Shown here piece by piece: positions 46,827 to 58,600 of a DNA stretch of 64,000 nucleotides. The DNA lies in NCBI GenBank assembly GCA_022749755.1, contig CM040448.1, positions 7,376,481-7,440,480 on the forward strand, in the 5' to 3' direction. Under the pieces are notes generated by a model. The model was not told the DNA's origin. It did no database searches and saw nothing but the letters and a program-made list of their open reading frames with translations. Position 1 is the stretch's first letter; each line of letters begins with the position of its first letter. The translations under genes were made by a program, and so were the position numbers. Source of the stretch: Azadirachta indica. Lineage: Eukaryota > Streptophyta > Magnoliopsida > Sapindales > Meliaceae.

Positions 46827-48000
46827 GTATCACTTGGATATTCTCCTCTTTGAATAAACTTAATTGATGTAGCTAGTTGGCCAAATTGGACTTTTAAGGA
46901 CTTCACTGTTGCTCCTACATTTAGCATATGAGTTTCCACATTATCTAACCTAGCTTCATCTTTGTTAAACCGATTCCTAGTCTCCATAATGAATGTGCTC
47001 AAGAGGTCTTCCAAGGATGGTTTCTTTTCGATCGTGGGCTGTTGTTGAAATCTTGGTGGTATTGGTAGCTTCATCTACATTGCATGCATTGCTATAGGAA
47101 AAGTTTTCATGGTTTCGCAGTCTCGAATGGTAATGGATTAGCACATTGTTAATTGATCGAAAGTTGTGGTTTCGGTTGTTGATATATTGGCATTGCTCTT
47201 CCCCAAAACCATCATTAACACATGAAGAACTTGCAACCATCACTCTCTTATGACTTGAAGAAGCCTCCCTTATAGTAAAGTTTTTAATTTGATTTGTCAA
47301 AGCTGCTACTTAGGCTGAAAGTGCTGTCATTTGATCTACTTCATGAACTCCTACAACTCTCTTCACAATTGACCTATCACTCGGTCATTGGTAATTGTTG
47401 CATGACATTTCTTCAAGCAAAGCATAGGCTTTTTGGCCTGTCTTAGACAACAAAGAACTACCAATTGCCGCGTCTATAATTGTTCGAATTTGCCCATTTA
47501 ATTCATTGTAGAACAACTATATCTAAAACGACTCTTCGTACCCATGCTAAGGAGACTTATGGATTAAGTGCTTAAACTATTCCCATGCTTCAAAAAGAGG
47601 CTCAAAATCAAGCTACTTGAAATGAGCAATCTAACCTCTAAGTTACGCAGTCTTTGACGGTGGGAAAAACTTAGTAAGGAATTTTTGAGCTAATTCTTCC
47701 CATGTAGTGATGCTTCCTGGTTATAAGGATTGTAGCCAATCTCCTGCTTTGTCTCTTAATGAAAATGGAAACAATCTTATTCGAATCACCTCTTGGTACA
47801 TTCCATTCATTTTTACTGTGTCTCACACCTCCAAAAACGTGGCCAAGTGGATACTAGGGTCCTCATAAGACAAATCATCATTCTACTGAACCATGTTAAT
47901 CAAAGGAGGTTTGAGCTCAAAATTGTTCTCGAGTAGTTATCATTAACCACTAGTCAGAAATAATCTCAACGAGCTCTAAGTTGTTGGGGTTGATTTTCTT
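46827..48000 (-). pseudogene. gag of the Athila/Tat-like element
   Basis: Minus strand, from about 47985: LKPPLINMVQ, SYEDPSIHLATFLEV, DTVKMNGMYQEVIRIRLFPF, SLRDKAGDWLQSL, GSITTWEELAQKFLTKFFPP, IRTIIDAAIGSSLLSKT and AYALLEEMSCNNYQ. It ends with LEDLLSTFIMETRNRFNK and LKVQFGQLATSIKF. This is the classic retrotransposon gag core of Athila/Tat elements. Several stops interrupt it. Confidence 0.85.
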
Positions 48001-48220
48001 CATATACCTGTTTTTTGATCTATTCCTTCTTTCTCTTCTTAGTCAGCAAAAAGTCCATTCAATCTTTGGATCAAATGCAATAAGTTCAAGGTTTCTCGAT
48101 CTTTGCATACAACTGCAAAACTTTAAAATAAAAAAAAATTAAATGAAACAAAAAATAAAAACCTAAATTAAAATCAAACTACACAATTGCAATATTAATA
48201 AAAACATAAAAATTCTTAGT

Positions 48221-48237
48221 CTTGGGCAACGGCGTCA
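48221..48237 (-). promoter_or_regulatory. Primer binding site of the Athila/Tat-like element
   Basis: Minus strand TGACGCCGTTGCCCAAG, 6 bases inside the 5' LTR, resembling the TGGCGCCGTTGCC site of Athila/Tat elements with decay. Confidence 0.65.
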
Positions 48238-48243
48238 AAAACT

Positions 48244-49671
48244 TGATACGCTCTCACGTATCCCGTAAGTATACTGTGGTAGATTGACTTTATCTGGGTA
48301 CTCCAAAATTATGAGAGCAAGAAAATATAACAAAAATTACAAAAAAAGAATAGCTAAATTGATTAACAAAAATAAAATCCAGCGAATTAAGCTAATGGAG
48401 AGAGTATGTGCAGAAAGTGATATGAAAATGTCCTAAGACTTTGATTTCACCTAACCTCTACCTTGTCTCTCATAATTTCAGGATTTGCTAAGTTTTCATT
48501 CTTAATATACTAATCACAGGTTCTAAGTAACCCTGCTCTCTCTCCCGAGTGCTGAACTAGGTTTATGTTTAACTAAACCAACCGATATTCCTATTTAATT
48601 GAATTAGCCTTACGCTCCTTAAATCCAATTTGTTATTAATTCTTATAAATTAATTTACCTCCTGGCTCCTTAACTCCCAGTTGTTAATGTGATTATCTAG
48701 TCATTTAGGCTATCCCTAGTACCAATTCATTCATGTTTAATCTAATATAATTCATTACACAATAAATCATTAGCATTAAGTGCAATAAAAACCCAAGTGA
48801 TTAAAAGTTAATAACAATTACAAATTCCTTAATTAGTCAAAATATTCTAGGATTAGGCTACATTAAAATCCTAGAGCATAAAAAATTTAACCTAATATAT
48901 CAAAAATCAAACACAAGTCTATAGTGAAATTCATCATCCTTACAACAATCTAATAAGAAAAATAAAATGAATTCCAAAACAAAAGTGAGAGTTTGAGAAA
49001 ACAAAACTAGTGACGAAAAGCTTCCACAACCAATCTTAAAGTTTTTTTTCAAAAGCCTTCAAGCTTGATTGATTCTTCCTCCTCTCTCTTTAAAATTTTC
49101 TTTGCTTGTTTATCCCTTTCTCCCTCTAAACAAACCCTACTTTTTATTTTTGGATGACCCCTTTTATATGGTGGTTGATGTCCAAAATTAAGGATACCTA
49201 GGATCAACTGAATTTGGTCATTTAAAAGCTGATATAAAGGCTGAAATTCTACTGAATTTCAGTCTAAAACGATCAGTTGCGGCAGCGCGCTTGGAGTGGT
49301 GCGGTAACGCCTTACTTTCTACCTTTGGGCATGCCAAGAATAGGCGCGGGCGTGCCATGCACCAAATCAATGTAATTTCAATTAAGTCTTTCATTTTTTT
49401 AATTAAGTCCCTAGTCTTTAAATATTACATTTTCAATCCCTTGAATCTTTATTTCTTGCATTTAAGTCCTTGACTTCCTTGCATTTTGGTCTCAATTTTT
49501 GATAACTTGTCATTTGGTCTTGTATTTGTGCCAGTTACCACTTTAACTATGATTTTATTCATTTCTGCACAGAAACACTAAATTTAATCAAAACAACACT
49601 ACCACTTGAAGATTTACGCATAGATTTAAGTCAGAAAGCAAAGGATAAGTGAGTAGTTTACTCACTTATCA
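48244..49671 (-). repeat. 5' LTR of the Athila/Tat-like element
   Basis: 1428 bp. Shares with the 3' LTR the GATACGCTC start and the ATTACAAAAAAAGAA(T/C)A and GATTTCACCTAACC blocks. It also has the terminal palindrome, here with arms GATAAGTGAGTA (49644-49655) and TACTCACTTATC (49659-49670). Confidence 0.82.
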
Positions 49672-50260
49672 TGTGACCTACTACTTTGTGATACTTGTGG
49701 AAGATATCATGGTGGAACATGCGATAGAAAGAATAGAGCTTGTTTCAAGTGTGGAAAGCTGGTCACTTTATTCAGAACTGCTCAGAGATGAAAAATGAGT
49801 AACGAGGATCGAAGAAAGATCAAAATACACAAGCAAGGGTGTACGCTCTTAGTAGGCAAGAGGCAAAAGATTCCCCTTCTGTTGTGACAAGTACAATTGG
49901 CATATCTAAACACAACACTTTAGCCCTTTTTGATTCAAGTTCTACACATTCATTTGCTATAATATTGAGTATTACACCTACCTTGTTGGATGATGAATGG
50001 TGTGTAGGAACCCCTTTGGGGAATTTATTGTACGTTAAAGAAATGTTGAGATTATGTAAGATTGAGATAGGCAAAAGGACTTTAGACGCAAATTTGATAC
50101 TTTTAGCTATGTATGACTTTGATGTTATTTTCGGCATGGATTGGTTACCTACATACCATGCTAGTGTAAAATGCTATGAAAAGGAAGTTGTATTCCAACC
50201 ACTTGGTGAGTCTGAATTTAACTTTGTGGTACTAAATTGTTCGTGATGCATAGGGTCATT
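49672..50260 (+). pseudogene. Zinc knuckle and protease of the Del/Tekay-like element
   Basis: Resumes the host gag: CDTCGRYHGGTC and the knuckle CFKCGK followed by a frame slip before the HF..C part. An open frame (49839-50246) then gives the aspartic protease, TLALFDSSSTHSF, with the usual DSG active motif changed to DSS, and NLILLAMYDFDVIFGMDWL. Typical of the clade, but not active. Confidence 0.82.
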
Positions 50261-50399
50261 TCAACTTTATTGGCTTGAAAAAGTTTAAGGAAAGGTTGTG
50301 TGGCTTTCTTAGCTAGTGTAGTGGACATTGGGAAGGTAAAAGTGAAGTTACTAGATATTCCTATAGCAAACAAGTTTGTTGATGTTTTTCTTGAAGATT

Positions 50400-50933
50400 T
50401 ACTTGACATCCTCGTGATCGTGAGATTGAGTTTAATATAGAGCTTGTCCTTGGAACAACACTAATATCGAAGGCACCTTATCGTATGGTACTAATAAAGC
50501 TCAAGGAACTCAAAGAACAATTGCAAGAACTACTTGAAAAGGGTTTCATTCGCCCATGTGTTTTGCCATGGGGTGCTCATGTGTTGTTCGTCAAGAAGAA
50601 GGATAGAATGATGCGTCTACGCATTAGTTATAGGGAGCTAAATCGAGGTAACTATAAAGAATAGGTATCCACTCCTAAGAATTAATGATTTGTTCGACCA
50701 ACTACAAGGAGCTTCAGTGTTCTCAAAATTGATCTTCATTTGGCTACTACCAATTGAAGATTAAGAAAGAAAACATCCCTAAGACTGCTTTTCGAATGAG
50801 ATATGGGCATTATGAGTTCGTGCTGATGCCATTCGGGTTGACAAATGCACCTACTGCTTTTATGGACCTTATGAATCGTGTATTCAAGGATTACTTGGAT
50901 AGATTTGTGATCGTATTCATTGATGATTGCTAC
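50400..50933 (+). pseudogene. Reverse transcriptase of the Del/Tekay-like element, first part
   Basis: Frame-broken [15 protein letters not shown] and [18 protein letters not shown], then an open stretch with [39 protein letters not shown] and VIVFIDD. The active-site FIDD is directly followed by an insertion. Confidence 0.82.
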
Positions 50934-52275
50934 AACTTAAAGGTTGTAATTCGTAAGTATAGGTTGTCTCAAGTAATAAAGTTCAAAAGTTCGAGTGTCG
51001 GTTCAGAGGGAATACATTATACAAAGTCCTCAAGTCCAATATCCAAGTATCCAAATATCATGAAAATAGATTGAATTTATTTCTTATTAAATTTACTATT
51101 ATTAGATATTAGGGCATTAGGGATCCATTTTAATGATATGTATAGAAATGTTTTTTGATCATATTTTTATACACAATTAAAAATCAATATAGAAGTGATC
51201 TTAATTGAAAGATGAATAAACATTTAAGCATAAGGAAATCAATAAACTAACTTTTGAATTGATGATGAGAGACTACAAATTGCCTTGCTCTTGTTATATA
51301 GAAAATATTCAAGCATTCAATGTATCATTTGTTAATAATGAATCAAGATTTCTAACAAATTAAAATTACTTGCAAATTATAGTGCTCAGTCAACAGAAAG
51401 TCAACAATGAAATACAAAACAAATGATCAAAAAGTAAAATTATACAACTATCAAAAGTTCACCTTTAGCCTTAATTATGAATTTACAAAAACATTATATA
51501 AATAATACCAAAATTACATAAAGGAAGAATAGAAAATAAGAAAACAAAGACTTCCCAAATAACTTCTAACACTTCCTTTATATAGGCAAAACAAGATATA
51601 TTTCACATGTGTGAACACAAGTCGCAAACTTTCAATTTAATCATGCTCTGTCAAATTATAGCACATTTTGGACCATCAAATTCATTGAATTTGTTGAACT
51701 TGTCTTCTGAATAGGTGTAGTTTCCTTCATAAACTTTCCAATGGTCTAAAGTTCAACCAAATTGATTGTGTACAGCAAGAGATCAAAGGTGTTTAGTTTG
51801 AGTTTCTCCACCAGTCTTCTAAAATAACGTATATTTTTTATGGGAAAGAACTCCGAATTCGAACAAGTGTAAAACATAACAATTGTAGGTCTATTTGTAA
51901 GCTTTCCAAAACATCTAGTCTATCATTTTTGGATACGTATGTGAGAAGATACGGCCTAAATACAAAACTATATTGGGTTGGCCCTCAGCTACCTTTGGGT
52001 TTTGTTAAAGCTTGATTTTGATCCAGTAGATGCTTAAATTGTCTGACCTTTGATTTACACTTTTGTGAAGGAATGAGTTCATATTCTTGTGGCCCGAGAA
52101 TTGTATCAAATAATGTTTTGGATTAAAAGATATATTTGTTATACAAAACTCGTGCAAAATCGATTAATAAATTCAATTCTTGTTTTAGAATTCAATATAA
52201 AGGAAAGTGCTGAATTTTGGGGAAAATAATGACATTATTAAGTGTAAATTATAACATTTTTCTTGATAAACCTAC
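50934..52275. mobile_element. Unclassified ~1.34 kb insertion in the reverse transcriptase
   Basis: The RT reading stops at FIDD (TATTCATTGATGAT, ends 50933) and resumes with [11 protein letters not shown] (TATTCATCAATGAT, from ~52276). The flanks look like an imperfect ~14-bp duplication. The inner left part has CAAGTAATAAAGTTC and GTGTCGGTTCAGAGGGAAT, a phrase common in LTRs of Athila-type elements, which suggests a solo LTR. The long duplication argues against that and would suit a non-LTR element. No coding sequence inside. Confidence 0.5.
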
Positions 52276-53275
52276 ACTTTAAAATATTCATCAATGATAT
52301 CTTGGTGTATTCCAAGAGTAAAGAGTGCAAAGACTATTTGAGGATGGTATTGCAAGTATTGAGGGAAAAACACCTTTATGCAAAATTTAAGAAGTATGAA
52401 TTTTGGCTGCTTGTTTCCTTTGAAGGCATTTCAGTGGATCTGAGCAAGATAGAAGCAGTTGTAGATTGGCCTAGATCGACCAATGTTGGGGAAGTTTGCA
52501 ATTTTCTTGGATTGGCAGGATATTATAGACAATTTGTTGAAGAAATTTTGAAGATAGCTACCCTTTTAATGCAACTAATGAAGAAGAATGCCAAGTTTCA
52601 TTAGTCAAACAAATGCGAGAAAAGCTTTCAAGAGCTTAAGCATTGGATGGTGACTGCCCCAGTATTGACCATTCTCATGGGATTTGGTGGATATGTAATT
52701 TATAATGATGCCTCTATTAAAGGTTTAGGTTTTGTACTAATGCAAAATGGAAAAGTAGTAGCTTACACCTTATGGCAATTGAAGAGTTATCAGAAGAACT
52801 ATCCTACTCATAACTTGGAGTTGGCAACAGTTTTTTTGCTCTCAAAATTTGGCGACGTTAACTTTATGGAGAGAAATGTGAGATTTACACTGACCATAAA
52901 AGCCTTAAATACTTCTTCACTTAAAAGGTGCTAAATATGAGACAATGCCAATGACTTGAGTTGGTGAAGAATTATCGTTACACGATCAATTATCCAAGAA
53001 AAGCTAATATAGTGGCAAATGCTTTAAGTGGAAAATCTATAGAAAGTCTGGCTGCAATTATGATTACTTAGAAGCAAATCTTATTAGATTTTGAGAAGCT
53101 TAGCATTGAAGTTGTGAAGGGCGACATTAAACATTATATTGCTTAGTTATTCGTACAACCTATGTTGATTGAGAGAATTAAAGGACACAACAGACTGATG
53201 AATTTTTTAAAAAGATCATAGAAAAAGTTTCAACGGGTATAAGACCTAAATTCACGATTTTTTATGATGAAGTAA
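52276..53275 (+). pseudogene. RT end, RNase H and linker of the Del/Tekay-like element
   Basis: [20 protein letters not shown] and [15 protein letters not shown] end the RT. VIYNDASIKGLGFVLMQNGK and YPTHNLELATVFLL are RNase H. A stop at 52932 and frame changes follow; readable pieces KQILLDFEKLSIEVVKGD and PMLIERIKGHNRL lead toward the integrase. The reading breaks near 53275 (FYDEVMK) and resumes after 61160. Confidence 0.8.
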
Positions 53276-53958
53276 TGAAAATCGAGACGCTAGCCAAATG
53301 GTTCAAAATAAAATTTCCAAATATTTTCAAGATCTTTTGCGAGGAATTAGTGGTCTAATGACTACGTCAAGGATAAAGAGGATGAAAGAGGCTTTATAAG
53401 GCTTAATCATGAAGTGTATGATAAAGAAGCTATTCTACAAGATTATAAGATTGTTCTAGAAGTTTCTAAAGCCTCACCAAAAATAATCACTTACCTTTAT
53501 GTGCAAGAAGAAAAATTAATATCCCTACATTACAAAATCCTAATGCCACATGGAAAATTAGGGTTTTAAAGATTTCTTATTTGGTTTAAATTATTTACTT
53601 TACATAAGATTAGTTTCTTATTTTGTTTAGGATTGTTATGTTTCCTAATTAAATTAGAATTTTAGTTTTCTCTTTTATTTGAGGTTTCTATTCCTATTTA
53701 CGTTAGGATTTCTTTTCCTACTTAATTTTAGAATGAAGTTTACATGCCTATATAAATGCTACTACTATGTAAATGAATAATGATCACATCATTAATAATA
53801 TTGAGATATTTTAAGCAAGTGTAGCTTTGCCTTCTTGTGTTCTTAATTGAATATAATAACCTAACTTATCAAAGGAGTGATCAACCTTTATGGCATCTTT
53901 AAGATTGGAATTTTAAGAATTTATTTTCTTAAGTTCTAATCTGATCATCTACAACTTG

Positions 53959-54808
53959 TGATGCAAATACGGATGCACACAAGAGCAATGATCCAATTCA
54001 GCTACCTAATGGTCCCGTTACAAGAGTAAGAATGAAGAAATTCAAAGATGCATTGAATGAGATGATTCAAGGTTTGTGGGATGATCTTACAACAATTCAA
54101 GAGTGTAAGAAAGAGTCAAATATCAAGCTTGGACTTCAAGACAATAATCAGAGCTTGGTAACATTGACACAAGTACAAGAAGGCAAAACCTGAAGATTAA
54201 AGCTTCTACGGAATTCAACTTCTCAAATTTGTATAAGACCATATTCGAACGATGTCTCAAGACTAAGCAAGCATGTTCAAGTTCTTTTAATTGCAGTTCG
54301 AATCAGATCGTCATCATGATGCAAGTTTCGGATTCCATGTGCCAGTTTGGGCTAAGTTGCTGTTCAACCCCATCATCTATTTTAATCTTATTTATAAACA
54401 TATATTTATAATTTGTTATGTGTTTGGGCTGTTAATGGTAATTATTAAGCCCAAATTCAGTTTATTTTATTTAAAGTTAGAATAAGTTTAATTTTGTGGC
54501 CAAACACTCCAATTAGAGTTACTTATCTCCTGTACCCTTATATATTCAGCCACATGCTCCCATGGAGGCAGCAATTACTTTTCTTGAATGAAATTAAATT
54601 GAGAGTGTTTTCTCTTATTTTGATTCTTGCTTGAATCAAGGTTCTTACAATCAAAGCTAATTACTTTGAGGGTATTTATTCTAAGGTTCTATTTCACAAG
54701 TTGAAATTGGGTTACAGATTTGGGTGAATCTGATTTAGCTTTCCAAGAAGTTACTTCTATGCATAAAGATATTGGGTCTCAAGTTTAATATACTCGGGGT
54801 TCGTATCA
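53959..54808 (+). repeat. 5' LTR of family-A copy 2
   Basis: TGATGCAAATACGG to GGTTCGTATCA. The first ~235 bp duplicate the pol C-terminal coding tail, non-functional at this end because no upstream frame leads in. Confidence 0.93.
54538..54546 (+). promoter_or_regulatory. TATA-like box in the family-A LTR
   Basis: TTATATATT ~265 bp before the LTR end; present in the other family-A LTRs. It probably drives element transcription. Confidence 0.5.
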
Positions 54809-54811
54809 GTT

Positions 54812-54823
54812 TGGTATCAGAGC
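54812..54823 (+). promoter_or_regulatory. Primer binding site, initiator Met-tRNA type
   Basis: TGGTATCAGAGC, 3 bases after the 5' LTR; perfect match to the usual plant Met-tRNA primer site. Confidence 0.9.
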
Positions 54824-55641
54824 TACGGCTCTAAATCAGGTTATATCGTCTTTCAAATTTGTTTATTTGTTTCTTTAGTTTCTGAGTCTGTTTTGCTTCA
54901 ATTCCATTTATTTTCGTTTTTATGTCTATCATATCAAAAAAAAAAAAAGAAGAGGGTTTCCTTTCAATTCACAGCAAGTCAAGTTTGGGTTGTATCAATC
55001 TCCAATTCGGTTGATTTAGTCTTTGTCTATTCGTTTCTTTTCTGTCTGTGTCTATTTATTTTTGTTTGGTCACTCCTACGTGTTTGGAGGTAAAAATAAA
55101 AATAAAAAAAAAAGGAGAGAAAAAGCAAAGCCTTTGGCTAAGAGAAGAAAAAAAAAAAAGGGGGGCAGGTGTTGAACGAAAATAAGGAAAATAAAAAGAA
55201 AAATCATATTGCTTCAAGGAGTTTGACCAAATCAAGCCTACATTCCAAAAACAAGCTTCCTAATCTTTCCATAATTTTTGGTTGACTTTCCTATTCCTGT
55301 ACTGATTTTTTTTTCTTTTCTTTGTTCTTAATCTTTCCTTTATCATTTCTAAAAATCTATTTCCTAGTCCTTGTGCTTTCCCAGTTTGTTGCCTATCTAA
55401 ATTAGTTTTATTTTACTTTTCATTGTATTTAGTAAGTTTGTATAAATTTTGATTTTTTGCAACTATTCTTAATAAGAGAATTAGAGTGGAAAAAGGCTTA
55501 GTGTGAGCTCATCTAGAGAAAAGCCATAAAATTAAGTGTGAAACACGAGCGAACTTGAGTGATAACATTACTTGAGTGAAACACGTGAGGGAGTGAAGTG
55601 AGAAAATTATTCTTTTGCTTTACTAACTTTTGTCTTGAAGG

Positions 55642-58600
55642 ATGAGTGGATAAGCAAGAAATCCACAAAGTGAGATAGATCGATTCCAAGCTTTAACCGA
55701 GTTGTTGCAAGCCATGGATAGAAAATATGGAGAGTTGGTTGATAAAATGGAGAGGCTGGAGGTTTCAACCACAAGGGGGCAGCCACCTAATGCTCCTAAT
55801 CCAACCATGCAAACTAGGCGAGTTCCGAGAAGAGCTCAATTAGATGATGGCTTTAATGATAGTGAATCGCTTGATGACAATGGAGAGGAAGAAGAGGTGA
55901 GACCGAGGGTAAGAAACAATAACAATAGCAACAATGGGGTCAAACTGAAAATTTCATCATTTTATGGAAGAATGGATCCTGAGGCATACTTAGATTGGGA
56001 AACGAAGATTGAATTAGTGTTTGATTGCAATGACTACACTGAATCCAAGAAGTTGAAGCTTGCCGTGGCTGTTTTTGAAGCTTATGCTATTACTTGGTGG
56101 GATGATACTAAGCAAAAGCGAAGGAGAAATAGGGAAAGGCCCATTGAAGAGTGGAGAGATCTGAAATCCATCATGCGCAAGAGATTTGTACCAAGCTACT
56201 ACTTTAGAGAATTGTATAATCGACTTCAAAATCTCACTCAAGGGTCTAAGAGTGTTGAGGAATACTACAAAGAGATGGAGGTAGCAATGATAAGAGCAAA
56301 TGTAGAGGAAGATAATGAGGCTACAATGGCAAGATTTCTCAATGGTTTGAACAAAGAGATTTCTAATGTGGTTGAATTACAGCCATATATGGAGCTAGAA
56401 GACTTGCTTCACCTTGCATTGAAGGTTGAGAAGCAACTGAAAAAGAGAGGTCGTACAAGTCAGTTTTCCTCCTATACTTCTGCATTCAAATCAAATTGAA
56501 GGAAAGATGATAAGGCTTCGTCATCCAAGCCTAAAATCGAATCCAAAGAGTTTCCCAAAACATCCAACTCAAGCAAAGACAAGGGTAAGTTTGATTCTAC
56601 TACTAACACCAGAAATATTAAATGTTTTAAATGTCAAGGTATAGGACATTACAAGCGGGATTGCCCAAATCAAAGAACCATATTCATGCTTGAGGGAGAG
56701 TACTATTCGGCCAGTGAAGAGGAGAATGAACAAGAGACGATGCCAACTCTTGAAGATGCAAGTGATGAAGAAGGGGATGAGCAATTTACTATGGCAGAAA
56801 GTGGTAAGGCTCTTGTATCAAGAAGAGTTTTGAATATGCAAGTCCAACAGGAAGAATGTGATCAAAGAGAGAATCTCTTCCATACTAGGTGTCTCGTAAA
56901 GGATAGGGTTTGTGATGTGATAATTGATGGTGGCAGTGTAACTAATGTTGCTAGTACTACTCTTGTAGAAAAGTTAGGGTTACCTACTTTAAAACATCCA
57001 CATCCTTACAAGTTGAAGTGGCTTAATGATTGTGGGGAAATTAGGGTGACAAAGTAAGTTCTTGTTGCCTTCAAAATAGGCAAGTATAGAGATGAGTTGT
57101 TGTTTGATGTAGTGCCCATGCATGCTGGCCATCTCTTGTTGGGACGCCCTTGGCAATTTGACAAAAGGGTGTTACATAATGGTTTTACAAATCATTATAC
57201 TTTTGAGAAGGATGGGAAGAAAATTACTCTTGTACCACTTTCACCTAAAGAAGTTTATAAGAGTGAGCTTAGAAGAATGCAAAGTCAGAGAGAAAACAAG
57301 AGTGAGGAGAAAAGAGTGAGTGAAGTTGTAACAAAGGAGGGTAAGTTTTCAAAAGAAAAGAGTGGCAAAAAGAATGAGAAAGAAAAAAAAGTGAGTTCGA
57401 ATGGAGAGAGGCAGAATTCAAATGAGGGAAAAAGAGTGGAGGAAAAAGAAACAATTGAGTGTAAAAAGAAACAAGTGAGCTTTTATGCAAAAAGGAGTGA
57501 TATTAGGGTGGCTTGGTTTTCCAACAAAAGTATACTTGTACTTATGTACAAGGAACTTTACTTAAACACTAATAACTTTAATACTTCTTTGCCTACTGCA
57601 TTTGTTTCTCTTTTACAGGCTTATGAAGATGTTTTTCCCGAGGAGGTGCCCAATGAATTGCCGCCCATTAGGGGTATCGAGCATTAGATCGATTTTATTC
57701 CTGGAGCTTCAATTCCAAACAAATCAGCCTATAGGAGTAATCTCGAGGAGACAAAGGAGCTTCAAAGGCAAGTTGAGGAGTTGTTAACAAAGGGATATGT
57801 TAGAGAAAGTATGAGTCCATGTGCTGTTCCTGTTCTATTGGTACCTAAGAAAGATGGCTCTTGGCGTATGTGTGTTGATTGTCGTGCAATTAATAACATT
57901 ACGGTAAAGTATCGCCATCCTATTCCTAGGCTAGATGATATGCTTGATGAATTATATGGTTCTACTATCTTTAGCAAAATTGATTTGAAAAGTGGGTATC
58001 ATCAAATTCGCATGAGAGAAGGTGATGAGTGGAAAACTGCATTCAAAACAAAATATGGTCTGTATGAATGGTTAGTTATGCCTTTTGGTTTAACTAATGC
58101 ACTTAGTACTTTCATGAGGCTTATGAATCATGTTTTGAAAGATTTAATTGGAAAATTTGTTGTTGTATACTTTGATGATATCCTTGTATATTCCAAAAAT
58201 TCGAATGAACATGTAGAACATTTAAGGGCTGTACTTGATATTTTGAGGAAAGAAAAGTTATATGCTAACTTTAAAAAGTGTTCTTTTTGTTTAGATCGAA
58301 TTATGTTTTTAGGTTTCGTGGTAAGTGTTCAAGGCGTTGAAGTTGATGAAGAGAAGGTAAGTGCTATTAAAAATTGGCCTACTCCTAAATCGGTAAGTGA
58401 GGTAAGAAGTTTTCATGGATTGGCTAGTTTTTATAGACGGTTTATAAAAGATTTTAGCACCATTGCGGCACCCCTTACAGAGGTAATTAAAAAGAATTGT
58501 ACTTTTAAGTGGGACAAAGAACAAGAGCATGCATTTACTTTATTGAAAGATAAGCTTTGTAAGGCACCCATTCTTGCCTTGCCTAACTTTGCTAATACTT

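Larger units (their letters stand above)
36915..49671 (-). mobile_element. Athila/Tat-like Ty3/gypsy element inserted in the host gag
   Basis: LTRs at 48244-49671 (5', minus sense) and 36915-38137 (3') both read TGATACGCTC at one end and CACTTATCA at the other on the plus strand. Flanking 5-mers TTTGA (36910-36914) and TGTGA (49672-49676) agree at 4 of 5. Just inside the 5' LTR, minus strand, lies TGACGCCGTTGCCCAAG (48221-48237), close to the TGGCGCCGTTGCC primer site usual in Athila/Tat elements. gag and protease are readable; RT, RNase H and integrase are absent. Family-B element and a solo family-A LTR lie inside. Confidence 0.8.

Noticed and set aside
46592..47074. 160-codon frame as one protein
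   Set aside because: It is a chance fusion of Athila/Tat-like gag with the coding tail of an inserted family-A LTR.
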